A stretch of 64,000 bases of DNA from G965197405 sp965197405 (GTDB lineage Bacteria; Chloroflexota; Dehalococcoidia; Lucifugimonadales; JAGWBF01), in the NCBI GenBank assembly GCA_965197405.1, contig OZ240206.1, positions 2,480,001-2,544,000 of the forward strand. The letters run 5' to 3'. Positions 25,236 through 34,167 of this stretch are shown here, in pieces. The translations under genes were made by a program, and so were the position numbers. Below the pieces are notes generated by a model. The model worked only from the letters and a program-made list of their open reading frames with translations, was not told the DNA's origin and searched no databases. How positions within the stretch are numbered: the stretch's first letter is position 1; the number at the start of each line of letters is the position of its first letter.

Positions 25236-25798
25236 GCGCATACGCCAGAAAGGGACTTCGCGCCCTGGGTCTCCCAAGGCTGCCCAAGCTGGGCAGGCTG
25301 TATATCCTGGCGCTCCTGGTTGCGCTGGGGGCTGTGGGGGCCGGCTGCGCAAACGGGACCTACCCGCTGGACTTCTTCTACGAGATGCACTATCAGCAGT
25401 CCTACGCCTCCCACGAGCCGCCCCGCCTGTGGGCCCCCGAAGGGGCGGTGCCCGTGACGGGCAGGGAGGTCCTCCCAACGGAGAACCCCATTCCGGGCCG
25501 GAGGGTTGAAGAGGGGTTCAGCCTCTTCGCCGCCAACTGCGCCTTCTGTCACGGGCAGGACGGGAAAGGCTCCGGCTATGTGCTCCAGATCATGAAAGAC
25601 GAATATGGCTATGGCACTGATGCCAGACCCTACACCATTACCCCTGACCTTACTGCGGACTTTGTCAAGGACCAGCCCGACGTGGCGGTATTCGGCTGGA
25701 TAACCAATGGCGTCACCGTCATGCCTTCCTTTGACAAGCTCCTGACGATGGAAGAGCGATGGCTGCTGGTGAACTACATTCGCACGCTGTCTGATTAG
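25232..25798 (+). CDS. actE: Monoheme cytochrome c, alternative complex III subunit ActE
   Basis: 188 residues. A lipobox-like VGAGC (Cys39) follows a hydrophobic stretch, so it is likely a lipoprotein. One heme site, CAFCH (103-107), and the distal Met164 in VMPSF define a class-I-like cytochrome c; MEERWLLVNYIRTL is the usual C-terminal helix. ActE accepts electrons from ActA and passes them to a soluble carrier or terminal oxidase. Start is GTG 25232, overlapping the actD stop. No oxidase genes follow within the window. Confidence 0.87.
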   Translation: MSAYARKGLRALGLPRLPKLGRLYILALLVALGAVGAGCANGTYPLDFFYEMHYQQSYASHEPPRLWAPEGAVPVTGREVLPTENPIPGRRVEEGFSLFAANCAFCHGQDGKGSGYVLQIMKDEYGYGTDARPYTITPDLTADFVKDQPDVAVFGWITNGVTVMPSFDKLLTMEERWLLVNYIRTLSD

Positions 25799-25836
25799 TG
25801 GTTGCCGGGGGGCGCGGCAGGCGGGGTGAGTAAAAG

Positions 25837-26355
25837 ATGCGTCTGAGAATTGCCTGGCCGGTGGCGCTGTTGGGCGCACTGGCGCTGGGCCTCGCCATCG
25901 CAGCGTGCGGTAGCGAGGTACAACCCTCCCTGGAAGAGCGGGCCAAGTCCATAGACAGTAGTCTCATATGTCCCGTCTGCCCCGGAGAAACAATAGACCA
26001 GGCCCAGGTCGAGTTGGCCCACCAGATGCGGGCCATAGTCAGGGAGAAGCTGGCCGATGGATGGAGCAGGGAACAGGTACAGCAGTTCTTCGTGGACCGG
26101 TACGGCGAGAGTGTGCTTGCAGCCCCTCCGAAAGAGGGGTTCAACCTGGTTGTCTGGGTCGTGCCCCTCGCCGTCGCAGCGGCCGCGTTCGTGCTGCTCA
26201 CCTTCGTAATCAGAGCGATGAGGAGGGGCGGCACCCCTCCTGGAGAGAGAAGCGCGCCGCCGATGCCGCAGGAGCTAGACCCCTATCTTTCTCTGGTGGA
26301 CCGGGAGTTGGGATTCCCCTCGGAGGGTCCCCAAGAGCCGGAAAAGTGTGCGTAA
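25837..26355 (+). CDS. ccmH: Cytochrome c maturation protein CcmH-like
   Basis: 172 residues. It contains the CcmH redox motif LICPVCPG (Cys45, Cys48) and its downstream helical bundle (AQVELAHQMRAIVREKLADGWS, QVQQFFVDRYGESVLAAPP), then a membrane helix (about 105-127). It has an AIAAC lipobox-like sequence at Cys24, unusual for CcmH. In c-type cytochrome maturation system I this protein keeps apocytochrome cysteines reduced for heme ligation. The C-terminal TPR region found in long CcmH/CcmI proteins is absent. It starts 38 bp after actE; ccmF follows after 3 bp. Confidence 0.85.
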   Translation: MRLRIAWPVALLGALALGLAIAACGSEVQPSLEERAKSIDSSLICPVCPGETIDQAQVELAHQMRAIVREKLADGWSREQVQQFFVDRYGESVLAAPPKEGFNLVVWVVPLAVAAAAFVLLTFVIRAMRRGGTPPGERSAPPMPQELDPYLSLVDRELGFPSEGPQEPEKCA

Positions 26356-26358
26356 ATC

Positions 26359-28377
26359 ATGGGTGATCTGGGCTCCATCACTTTGCTCGTTGCCCTCGCC
26401 CTTGCCTCCTATTCCGTCGTAGCTTCGGTATTGGGCCGGGTGAGGAGCGTTCCTCCCCTGGTGGATAGCGCCCGGTACGCCGCCTACGTGCTCGTGCTGG
26501 TTCTCGCCGTGTCGGTAGCCAGCCTGGTCGGGGCCTTCCTTTCCAACGACTTCCAACTCCAGTACGTCGCACAGCACAGCAATCTGGCTATGCCTCGCAT
26601 CTACACCTGGGTCGCCTTCTATGCCGGCAACGAAGGATCCTTACTGTACATCGCCTTTGCCTTCTCGGTGCTGGCGGCGCTGGCCCTGCTGCTCGCCCCC
26701 CGGCGCGGGAGAGACATTCTCCCGTACACCACCGCCGTCCTCATGCTGGTGCTCACCTTCTTCCTGGCGGTAATGGTCTTCATGGCCGACCCATTTGCGA
26801 AGCTGTCCTTCACCCCGGCTGACGGCGAGGGCATCAATCCCCTGCTCACCCACCCGGGCATGTTCATCCACCCGCCCGTGATGATGGCCGGCCTGATAGC
26901 GGTCGCCCTGCCTTTCGCCTTCGCTATGGGTTCCCTCATAGCGGGCAAGACAGGCGATGAATGGGTTGACCCTGGCCGAATCTGGGGCATAGTCTCGTGG
27001 GTCCTCCTGGGGTCGGGGCTTCTTCTGGGCGCGTGGTGGGCCTACACCATCCTTGGCTGGGGGGGCTACTGGGCCTGGGACCCGGTCGAGAATGCGGGGT
27101 TCATGCCCTTCATCGGCCTTACGGCCTTTATACACTCCATCATGGTGCAGAAACGCCGGGGCATGTTCCGCATGTGGAACATTGTCCTGATTAATATCGC
27201 CTTTGGTCTGGCCCTCTATGGGATGTTCATGAACCGGGGAGGCCCGGTGCCCTCCGTCCACTCCTTCGGCGCGTCCACTCTGGGCTGGGTATTCCTCATG
27301 TTCACCGGCATAGGCGTCGGGGCGTCCTTCACTGCCTTCTTCCTTCGCTACGGCAGATTGAAAAGCGCCACCAATTTGGAAAGCAGCCTATCGAGAGAAG
27401 CCGCTTTCCTGGTCAACAACCTCCTCCTTCTCGGCATCGCCTTTGTTACCCTGTGGGGTGTGGTCTTCCCCCTCATCTCGGAAGTAGCCAGGGGGGCCAC
27501 CGTCACTGTGGGGGAGCCTTTCTATAATCAGGTCAATGGCCCCATTATGCTGGCCCTGATACTTCTCATGGGGGTCGGCCCCCTTCTCCCCTGGAGACAC
27601 GCCACTCCAAGGGGCCTTGCCAGGTCCCTCCTCACGCCTACCCTCATTGCGATGGCCGTTGTGGTGTTGCTCGTCATCCTTGGAGTGAGGAAGCCGTATG
27701 CGCTGGTGGCCTTCGGACTCTGCGCGATGGTAGCTTCGGGGATTCTCATAGAGTGGGCGCGGGGCACCATCTCCAGGCATCGCCAGGGCGACAACTATGC
27801 CCTGGGCTTCCTCAGACTCATCGCGGCCAACCGGCCTCGTTACGGGGGGTACGTCGTTCATCTCGCCATCGTGCTTCTGGCCCTGGGCGTAACGGGGTCC
27901 TCTTTCTATGGCGTCGAGCGAGACGTGATACTGTCGCCCGGCGAAAGAGCGGAGATAGGCGGGTATGAGATAGAGTACCTGAGCACCAGGGCCATAGAGA
28001 GGGCCGATAGGACGGAGTTTATCTCCTCCGTGAACGCCTATAAGGATGGCGCTTTTGTGGCGACCCTGGCCCCCCAGAGGACCTTCTATCCCGACTTTCG
28101 CATGGCCTCTACCCGTGCCGGCATCCGCTCCACCCCGGTGGAGGACCTGTATATAATTCCCAGCGAGATTCTGGATAACGACAGCGTTGGCTTCCGGGTG
28201 TTTGTCAACCCACTCGTATGGTGGATGTGGGTGGCCGGGCCGGTGCTCATCCTGGGCACCCTGATAGCCCTGTGGCCCCAGCGCGTGCCGGGTGTGGTCC
28301 GTGTGAGGCAACCGGTCCCCCGGCCCCGGACACCCTATCCGGTGCCGGACGCCCCCGAGCAGGCGGGCAACGATTGA
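26359..28377 (+). CDS. ccmF: Cytochrome c heme lyase subunit CcmF
   Basis: 672 residues, about 14 membrane helices. The heme-handling WWD domain is WGGYWAWDPVENAG (about residues 232-245), with His ligand positions in neighbouring loops (for example SNLAMPRIYTWVAFYAGNEGS and LTHPGMFIHPPVMM). A long C-terminal periplasmic domain precedes the final helix and a Pro-rich tail. CcmF with CcmH attaches heme to apocytochromes such as ActA and ActE encoded just upstream. The ATG is 3 bp after the ccmH stop. Confidence 0.93.
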   Translation: MGDLGSITLLVALALASYSVVASVLGRVRSVPPLVDSARYAAYVLVLVLAVSVASLVGAFLSNDFQLQYVAQHSNLAMPRIYTWVAFYAGNEGSLLYIAFAFSVLAALALLLAPRRGRDILPYTTAVLMLVLTFFLAVMVFMADPFAKLSFTPADGEGINPLLTHPGMFIHPPVMMAGLIAVALPFAFAMGSLIAGKTGDEWVDPGRIWGIVSWVLLGSGLLLGAWWAYTILGWGGYWAWDPVENAGFMPFIGLTAFIHSIMVQKRRGMFRMWNIVLINIAFGLALYGMFMNRGGPVPSVHSFGASTLGWVFLMFTGIGVGASFTAFFLRYGRLKSATNLESSLSREAAFLVNNLLLLGIAFVTLWGVVFPLISEVARGATVTVGEPFYNQVNGPIMLALILLMGVGPLLPWRHATPRGLARSLLTPTLIAMAVVVLLVILGVRKPYALVAFGLCAMVASGILIEWARGTISRHRQGDNYALGFLRLIAANRPRYGGYVVHLAIVLLALGVTGSSFYGVERDVILSPGERAEIGGYEIEYLSTRAIERADRTEFISSVNAYKDGAFVATLAPQRTFYPDFRMASTRAGIRSTPVEDLYIIPSEILDNDSVGFRVFVNPLVWWMWVAGPVLILGTLIALWPQRVPGVVRVRQPVPRPRTPYPVPDAPEQAGND

Positions 28378-28523
28378 CGTTACGGCCTTTGGTATGTGGC
28401 CTGGTATGCACCCCCAAGCCTATCTTGAGCCTTGCCGAAGGGTATAATATATCTGTATGCTTGTGGTGAGGGCTATCGCTCCCCCGGCACATACCGGTAA
28501 AAGAGGACCCTCCGGGTGAAGAA

Positions 28524-28973
28524 ATGTCTGTCCTGATAGGCGCGCTGATCGCTATCCTTGTCATTGGCGTCGTCCTCTATCCTTTCATAAAGGCGCGGTC
28601 CCGTTCGAGGACTCATGAGCGGCCTGACTCCTCTAATCAGGCCGCTCAAGCGGGTCTTCCAGGCCCCGGGGCTCGCGAGGCGGTCTACGAGAATATCAGG
28701 ACCCTACAGCTGGAGCACGAGTTGGGCGCTGTGGAGAACAGTGAGTACCGCGAGCGGCTGCACGCGTACCGCCTGGAGGCTGCCGCCGCGCTACGCGACC
28801 AGGACAGGCTGGAGCAGGAGTTGGACCGCTCTCTCGAAGAGGAAATCGCGGCGGCGCGTGCCCGCTCTGACCAGCATGACGTACCCCTGTGCCATTCCTG
28901 TGGACAGCCGGTGGCCCGGGAGGTCCGCGTGTGCCCCTATTGCGGAATAGAGGCTATACAGGATGCACCGTAG
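28524..28973 (+). CDS. Membrane-anchored zinc-ribbon protein, CcmI-like
   Basis: 149 residues. An N-terminal membrane helix (about 4-22), then a coiled-coil-like charged stretch (VYENIRTLQLEHELGAVENSE, YRERLHAYRLEAAAALRD) similar to the N-terminal region of CcmI, ending in a zinc ribbon: CHSC and CPYC. CcmI normally carries TPR repeats to present apocytochromes; here a zinc ribbon takes their place. It lies between ccmF and a membrane accessory gene, 146 bp after ccmF. The gap contains TATAAT at 28443-28448 but a poor -35. Role in cytochrome maturation is inferred from position. Confidence 0.7.
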   Translation: MSVLIGALIAILVIGVVLYPFIKARSRSRTHERPDSSNQAAQAGLPGPGAREAVYENIRTLQLEHELGAVENSEYRERLHAYRLEAAAALRDQDRLEQELDRSLEEEIAAARARSDQHDVPLCHSCGQPVAREVRVCPYCGIEAIQDAP

Positions 28974-29042
28974 CATGGTGGGAATGCGGATGGCCTTGCC
29001 GAGGTCACATAGGGGGATGAAAATGTCCGATGGCCTCCCCAT

Positions 29043-29135
29043 CGTCACTCCCGCGAAAGCGGGAGTCCAGAAGGTGGGGATATGGATTCCGGCTCAAAGC
29101 CTGCCCCGTACTGGATACGGGGGCCGGAATGACGG
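29043..29135 (+). repeat. Dispersed 'GCGAAAGC' inverted-repeat element, second copy
   Basis: A hairpin with arms ACTCCCGC and GCGGGAGT around GAAA, then a second palindromic part with GGATTCCGG and CCGGAATGACG arms. It matches the 7486 element in its core. It lies just before the next gene and provides the spurious N-terminal extension of its open frame. Confidence 0.6.
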
Positions 29136-29164
29136 GTGAGTACTTTCGTGGGAAAGGAAAAGGA

Positions 29165-30457
29165 ATGCTCTCTGCCTTTCCTGATCTGATGAGGACAACA
29201 GCCCGCCGCTGCCTCGTCCTCTGCCTGGGCTTGAGCTGCCTAGCCCTGGTCCCGCTCTTCCTGTTGCCATCGCCCTTGTATGGAGAGGAACCGGTCACCA
29301 TCACAGGGCGGCTGGTCAACGGGACCTCCGGCGCCGAGGACCCTGCCGACCTGGAGGTGACCCTGCATATAATCGGCAGCTCAGGGGAGGTGGATATAGT
29401 CACGGCCCTGACCGATGGGGACGGCGGATTCACCTTCCACGACGTAGAGGTGGAGGCTGACTCCACCTACGCCCTGACTGCCAGCTATCGGGATATCCTG
29501 TACAGCAACAGGTTGGACCCATCCGAGTTTACGGGGCCTGCGGAGCTTTTGATATATGAGACCACCGGCAGCATTGAAGTCATTCGTGTAGATACCGACG
29601 CACTGCTAATCGGTGGGGCCGGCCAGGACAAGGAGCATCTGTCGGCCTTCGAAGTCATTACTCTGGTAAATGAGGGGGACCGCACCTTCGTACCAGACCT
29701 GGATGAGCCTGGGAAGATGAACTTCCTGCGGTTTTCCCTGCCCCCCGGCGCGGCGGGCCTGGACGTGGCCTCGGACCTCCCCGGCGGGCGGATTGTCACC
29801 GTGGGCACGGGGTTTTCCCTCGTGGTGCCGGTGACTCCAGGCCCTCACCAGGTGACCTATACCTACCGCATCCCCTATAATGGTAGCCGGCTGGAGCTTG
29901 ACCGCTCCTTCCCCATGGGAGCCGAGACCTTTCGACTGCTCATGGAGGACGGGCATGGTGAACTCCGTAGCCTTGGCCCTCTAACGGCCCTGGAACCTGC
30001 CAATATAGAGGGGAAGACTTACAGCGTTTGGGGGGCGAGTCAACTGAGTCCCGGGACCAGGCTGAGCGTGGAGCTGGATGGCCTGCCCCAGCCCGGTGGG
30101 TTGCGACGACTGGGTGATGCGTTGGAGAATGGGCCGTATCTCAAGATAGGCATCCCTGCGGGCGTGGGAGCGGTGCTGGCGGTCCTCCTGCTGTACGCTC
30201 TGGTGCTGAGGCAGCCCCGGAAAGCCACTGCCGCCTATCCCGGCACCGGGACCACAACCGACGGGGATCTGTACCCCGACATACTCCCTGGGCCGGATGA
30301 CCCTCAAACGAGGGAGCGACACTTCGTGGTCGGGGAGATAGCCCGTCTGGACGGTCTCTTCGAGCGAAGAGAGATTGCCCAGGAGGAGTACCAGGAGCGC
30401 AGGCAGGACTTGAAGTCCCGGCTCCTACGGCTCACCCTTGCATTGGGAGAGGAGTAA
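29165..30457 (+). CDS. Exported membrane-anchored protein with C-terminal SHOCT-like helix
   Basis: About 430 residues from ATG 29165, preceded by GGAAAGGAAAAGGA; longer frames start in the repeat and are rejected. A signal/anchor segment (CLVLCLGLSCLALVPLFLL) is followed by a carboxypeptidase-regulatory-like beta domain (ITGRLVNGTSG.. to about residue 140), a second beta-rich part, and a late membrane helix (about 340-360). The cytoplasmic tail ends in a SHOCT-like helix (RLDGLFERREIAQEEYQERR). It lies between the CcmI-like and thioredoxin genes, so it may assist c-type cytochrome biogenesis, but its function is not recognised. Confidence 0.75.
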   Translation: MLSAFPDLMRTTARRCLVLCLGLSCLALVPLFLLPSPLYGEEPVTITGRLVNGTSGAEDPADLEVTLHIIGSSGEVDIVTALTDGDGGFTFHDVEVEADSTYALTASYRDILYSNRLDPSEFTGPAELLIYETTGSIEVIRVDTDALLIGGAGQDKEHLSAFEVITLVNEGDRTFVPDLDEPGKMNFLRFSLPPGAAGLDVASDLPGGRIVTVGTGFSLVVPVTPGPHQVTYTYRIPYNGSRLELDRSFPMGAETFRLLMEDGHGELRSLGPLTALEPANIEGKTYSVWGASQLSPGTRLSVELDGLPQPGGLRRLGDALENGPYLKIGIPAGVGAVLAVLLLYALVLRQPRKATAAYPGTGTTTDGDLYPDILPGPDDPQTRERHFVVGEIARLDGLFERREIAQEEYQERRQDLKSRLLRLTLALGEE

Positions 30458-30465
30458 GGCGAAAC

Positions 30466-31092
30466 TTGAGCGAGATAAGCCCAATGTCGCCCTCGGGGAG
30501 TGGGGCCGGAACGAGAAAGCGCAACCTGATAATCATCGCTTCCGCGGTCCCCGTCGTGGCCCTCTTCGCCCTGCTGGGCTGGGCCTTAGCTCGCTCCGGC
30601 GGCAACCCCGGCGGGTTCGGTATAAATAGAGACTTTGGAGAAGTGGCTGTCGAGCAGCGTCTCGCTCCGGATTTCACCAGACCCGCCCTGAGTATGCCGA
30701 GCGGGGAGGGTCCGGCTGGCGGTACGGTGAGCCTGTCCGGCTTGCGAGGCAAGGTGGTGATGCTGGACTTCTGGTCTTCCTGGTGCCCCCCCTGCCGGCA
30801 AGAGGCCCCCGGCCTCGCCCAGGTGTATCGCGAGTACGATGGCAAAAGCGTCGAGTTCATCGGCGTGGCCATCTGGGACCACTCCCAGGACGTGGACAGG
30901 TACGTCCAGGAGTTCGACCTGCCCTATCTCAACGTGCTGGACGATAGGGGAGAGATTGCCATAGATTATGGGGTCGCCGGCATTCCGGAGAAGTACTTCA
31001 TAGACGCTCGTGGGAACCTGGTGCGAAAGTTCGTCGGACCCATAGGCCCCGATGACCTGAGAGACACCCTGGACAGCCTTCTGCCGCCCTAG
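30466..31092 (+). CDS. TlpA/ResA/CcmG-type thiol-disulfide oxidoreductase
   Basis: 208 residues: N-terminal membrane anchor (about residues 23-41), then a thioredoxin fold with WCPPC (Trp106, Cys107-Cys110), the insert FIGVAIWDHSQD, and the cis-Pro loop GVAGIPEKYFID. Such membrane-tethered proteins reduce the heme-binding cysteines of apocytochromes outside the membrane, working with CcmH. Start is taken as TTG 30466, with GAGGAG 11 nt upstream overlapping the end of the preceding gene; ATG 30484 is possible but lacks a ribosome site. It ends the maturation block. Confidence 0.88.
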   Translation: MSEISPMSPSGSGAGTRKRNLIIIASAVPVVALFALLGWALARSGGNPGGFGINRDFGEVAVEQRLAPDFTRPALSMPSGEGPAGGTVSLSGLRGKVVMLDFWSSWCPPCRQEAPGLAQVYREYDGKSVEFIGVAIWDHSQDVDRYVQEFDLPYLNVLDDRGEIAIDYGVAGIPEKYFIDARGNLVRKFVGPIGPDDLRDTLDSLLPP

Positions 31093-31147
31093 CCTCGCTC
31101 GATAGGACCAATCCTGAATGTTTCCCGCCACGGCACGGAGGTAATAG

Positions 31148-32179
31148 ATGAGTGGTGAGGTCAATGACCCCCATGACTGGGATGCCCCTGGTACGTCGCC
31201 CGTAGAACTGCCCCTTGGCGATGGTGAAGCTGTGGCCCTCGTGATGGACCTGGGCGGCAACTGGATAAGGGCCGCGCTGGCTACTCGAAGCGGTGACATC
31301 CTGTGGAGAGAAAGGACGCCGACCAACGCCCAGGAGGAGAGGACGGCAATCATCGCCCGCGTCGAGACGCTTCTTCACCACGGCATCTCCCAGGCAGGGG
31401 ACAGGAAGATAGCGGGTATCGGGATAGGGCTGGCGAGTCCCGTGGTCCCGGAAACGGGCATCATGTATAACCCCCCCAACATTCCCGCTCTGGATGGCGT
31501 GTCATTCAAGTCCATGTGGGAGAAGAAGCTGGACTGGCCCGTCCTGGTGGGTAACGACGCTACCCTGGGTGCCCTGGGCGAGCACCGCTACGGCGCGGGC
31601 GTCGGCGCCCGCATACTGGTATACATCACCATCAGCACGGGCATAGGGGGAGGAGTCGTTGTCAATGGCGTACCCCTGATGGGGGCTTATGGCATGGCCG
31701 GCGAGATAGGTCACGCGTCCGTAGACAGGAACGGCCCGCTGTGCAAATGCGGGAACGTCGGTTGTCTCGAGGAGATAGCTTCCGGCAGGGCCATCGCCGA
31801 AAGGGCGAGGCGAGAAATAGAAGAGAGAAGCGGCTCCTTGATTCGAGAGATGGTCTCCGGCGACGTAGACCGCATTTCGGCGAAGACAGTGTTCGACGCC
31901 GCCATTATGGGAGACCCTGTAGCCAGGGAAATCCTGGAGGACGTGGCCCGGTCCCTGGGCGTCGGTCTCGTGAACGTCCTGCACATCCTCAATCCTGACG
32001 TCATCGTGATTGGTGGTGGAGTCTCCCAAAGCTGGGACTACTTGTGGCCGGGAGTCCGGTCCCACATCGAGACCTACACCATGGACCACATACGAAAGAT
32101 GAGCTTCAAGCTGTCGGTCAGCTCGCTGGGCGACGACATAGGCCTGCTGGGCGCCGCTGCGCTGGTCTGGCAAGCGTAG
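31148..32179 (+). CDS. ROK-family sugar kinase (glucokinase-like)
   Basis: 343 residues. The ATP-binding fold starts at ALVMDLGGNWIRAAL; VLVGNDATLGALGEHRYGAG holds the catalytic Asp (NDA), and the ROK signature EIGHASVDRNGPLCKCGNVG gives the zinc-binding CxCGxxGC motif. ROK kinases phosphorylate glucose, N-acetylglucosamine or similar sugars; no DNA-binding domain is present, so it is not a ROK repressor. The N-terminus carries an extra 25 residues before the fold. GGAGGTAATAG precedes ATG 31148. It stands alone, with a repeat and promoter downstream. Confidence 0.9.
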   Translation: MSGEVNDPHDWDAPGTSPVELPLGDGEAVALVMDLGGNWIRAALATRSGDILWRERTPTNAQEERTAIIARVETLLHHGISQAGDRKIAGIGIGLASPVVPETGIMYNPPNIPALDGVSFKSMWEKKLDWPVLVGNDATLGALGEHRYGAGVGARILVYITISTGIGGGVVVNGVPLMGAYGMAGEIGHASVDRNGPLCKCGNVGCLEEIASGRAIAERARREIEERSGSLIREMVSGDVDRISAKTVFDAAIMGDPVAREILEDVARSLGVGLVNVLHILNPDVIVIGGGVSQSWDYLWPGVRSHIETYTMDHIRKMSFKLSVSSLGDDIGLLGAAALVWQA

Positions 32180-32192
32180 GCCCGCACCCGTG

Positions 32193-32221
32193 GTTGCCCT
32201 TTTCTGCGCATCGGCTATAAT
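32193..32221 (+). promoter_or_regulatory. Putative sigma-70-type promoter
   Basis: TATAAT (32216-32221) with TTGCCC at 16 nt (32194-32199) or GTTGCC at 17 nt. It would drive the thiolase cluster from 218 bp upstream, across the repeat at 32254. Confidence 0.5.
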
Positions 32222-32253
32222 GTCTACAGACCATTTCAGAATCTCAGAGAGTG

Positions 32254-32404
32254 TTTCCAAGGCGTTGCCATAGGGCCTCCTCTCCTTTGACGGGAGAGGC
32301 CCTTGACGGGAGAGGATTGAGGTGAGGGTGTCGGAGCAACTCCCCCTCATCCCTTCGGCTAGGCTCAGGGCAGGCTCTAACCCTCTCCCACCAGGGGAGA
32401 AGGT
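32254..32404 (+). repeat. Dispersed GGGAGAGGATTGAGG repeat, copy 1
   Basis: It starts TTTCCAAGGCGTTGCCATAG and continues GGCCTCCTCTCC, GGGAGAGGATTGAGGTGAGGG, then a right half with CCCTCTCCCACCAGGGGAGAAGG. The first 85 bp are an almost exact reverse complement of 54240-54311, and the second part matches 42319-42434. Internal inverted repeats suggest a small non-autonomous element. Confidence 0.75.
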
Positions 32405-32438
32405 ACTTCGAAAACACTATCTAAGGGGGGCCAATATA

Positions 32439-33659
32439 GTGAGCGAGCATCTCCGGGACAAGTACTGCATCGCGGGTGTGGGAGAGACGGACTATACCAG
32501 GGGCTCCGGGCGGAGCACGCGGTCTATGGCCGTGGAGGCCATACGCAAAGCCCTGGACGACGCCGGGCTAGCCCCCCAGGATGTGGACGGGATGATGAGC
32601 TACCATATCTCCGACTCCGTCCCCTCCACTACAGTGATGTACGACCTGGGCATACGCCCCAATTTCTACATGGACGTTTGGGGAGGAGGCTCCAGCACCG
32701 AAGCCCTGATGGGCCTGGCTATGGGAGCCATCGAAGCGGGAATGTGCCACACGGTGGCCATCTTTCGCTCCATGAACGGCTACTCGGCTTTCCGGTTCGG
32801 CGGCACCGGCCCTCGCGCGGCTGCTCCAGTGGACGGCAGCGCGCTGATGATGCGGCCCTATGGCCTTGTGATGCCCATACAGCTCTTCGCCTTCTCCTTT
32901 ACCCGTCACATGATGGAGTATGGGGTCACCAACGAGCATCTGGCCAACATTAAGGTGGCCCACAGCAACCACGCCAGCAACAACCCCAAAGCCGTTATGA
33001 AGCAGCGGGTGACGGTACAGGACGTGCTCGACTCCCGCTGGATTGTCAGGCCATGCGCCCACCTCCTTGACTGCTGCCTGGAGACTGACAACGCGACCTG
33101 CATCATAGTTACCTCGGCGGAGCGGGCCAGGGACCTAAAGCAGCGCCCCGTGTACATAATGGGCGTTCAGGGCAGGACGTGCACCCCCGGCGGGGACTTT
33201 CACATGCAGCATGGCCCCATCACCACTGTGGCCGCCCACTACATAGCCCCCACGCTCTTCGAGATGGCGGGCGTTACCCACGACGACATTGACGTGACCA
33301 GCTGCTACGATGCCTTCACCTACACAGCCCTTCTCCAGTTCGAGGACTACGGCTTCTGCGAGAAGGGAGAGGGCAAAGACTACGTGTCCAGCGGCATTAT
33401 CAACCTGGGAGGCAAGAGGCCCAACAACACCAGCGGGGGCCATCTTTGCGAGGCGTACACCCACGGGATGAACATGGCCATCGAGAACGTGCGCCAGCTT
33501 AGGGGGACCGTGGACGACTACTGCCCCCGAGGGCAAGAGGGGGAGCATACCTATGACTACTCCGAAGGGAAATGCCGCCAGGTAAAGGACGCGGAGATTA
33601 GCATGAGTATGGGATGGGGCACCCCTGCTATTGGCAGCGCCGTCATTCTCAGGAGGTAG
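32439..33659 (+). CDS. Thiolase-like/lipid-transfer protein (SCP-x family)
   Basis: About 406 residues. The fold starts CIAGVGETDYTRGSG, with GGGSSTEALMGLAMGAIEAG in the usual active-site region and SGGHLCEAYTHGMNMA in the C-terminal thiolase signature. The classical nucleophilic Cys is replaced in the GGGSS segment, as in non-decarboxylating SCP-x/acetyl-CoA acetyltransferase-like proteins that pair with a DUF35 partner. Start is GTG 32439 with AAGGGGGG upstream; the frame extends upstream only through a repeat. The DUF35 gene follows 4 bp after the stop, which fits a thiolase-OB-fold complex in steroid or acyl-CoA side-chain degradation. Confidence 0.87.
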   Translation: MSEHLRDKYCIAGVGETDYTRGSGRSTRSMAVEAIRKALDDAGLAPQDVDGMMSYHISDSVPSTTVMYDLGIRPNFYMDVWGGGSSTEALMGLAMGAIEAGMCHTVAIFRSMNGYSAFRFGGTGPRAAAPVDGSALMMRPYGLVMPIQLFAFSFTRHMMEYGVTNEHLANIKVAHSNHASNNPKAVMKQRVTVQDVLDSRWIVRPCAHLLDCCLETDNATCIIVTSAERARDLKQRPVYIMGVQGRTCTPGGDFHMQHGPITTVAAHYIAPTLFEMAGVTHDDIDVTSCYDAFTYTALLQFEDYGFCEKGEGKDYVSSGIINLGGKRPNNTSGGHLCEAYTHGMNMAIENVRQLRGTVDDYCPRGQEGEHTYDYSEGKCRQVKDAEISMSMGWGTPAIGSAVILRR

Positions 33660-33663
33660 GCTT

Positions 33664-34167
33664 ATGCCGGTGTATGAGTATCGTGGAGTCCAGCTGAACA
33701 TCCCGGATAACGACACCGAATACAAAGGGTACTTCGAGGCGGCCAGGGAGCACCGCCTGGTCGTAAGGAGGTGCCAGGACTGCGGCCTCCTGCGCGGGGA
33801 GCCGGGGCCTGGGTGTCCCTGGTGCGCCTCCCTGCTGTGGGAGTGGCACGACGTGAGCGGCAAAGGGACCATCTACAGCTACCAGATCGTGGCGTATACC
33901 GTCATGCCCGGCTTTCGCGACTGGGCCCCGTATCCCATCGTGCTGGTGGAGTTGGACGAGCAGAGAGGACAGCCGTCGCCCTACGATGGGCTGCGCATCA
34001 CGGCCAACCTGCTGGATGAGGCGCTGGGTCCCGAAAAAGAGGAGAACGTAGCCATCGGCAAGCGGGTGCAGGTGGTGTTCCTCGACCTGGAAGACGGGCT
34101 TACTCTCCCCCAGTTCCGGCTCTCCGGCGAGCCGCCGCAAGGCCCTGTGTGGCAGCACACCCTCTAG
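33664..34167 (+). CDS. DUF35 OB-fold/rubredoxin-like zinc-ribbon acyl-CoA-binding protein
   Basis: 167 residues from ATG 33664 (AGGAGGTAGGCTT upstream). A rubredoxin-like zinc ribbon with CQDC and CPWC lies at about residues 37-57, then an OB-fold (GKGTIYSYQIVAYTV). This is the usual partner of SCP-x thiolases and of ChsH-type hydratases, where it binds the acyl-CoA. Starting 4 bp after the thiolase gene, it very likely forms a complex with it. Confidence 0.87.
   Translation: MPVYEYRGVQLNIPDNDTEYKGYFEAAREHRLVVRRCQDCGLLRGEPGPGCPWCASLLWEWHDVSGKGTIYSYQIVAYTVMPGFRDWAPYPIVLVELDEQRGQPSPYDGLRITANLLDEALGPEKEENVAIGKRVQVVFLDLEDGLTLPQFRLSGEPPQGPVWQHTL

Noticed and set aside
29030..29164. N-terminal extension of the SHOCT-tailed protein
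   Set aside because: It lies in a dispersed repeat, and a ribosome site marks ATG 29165.
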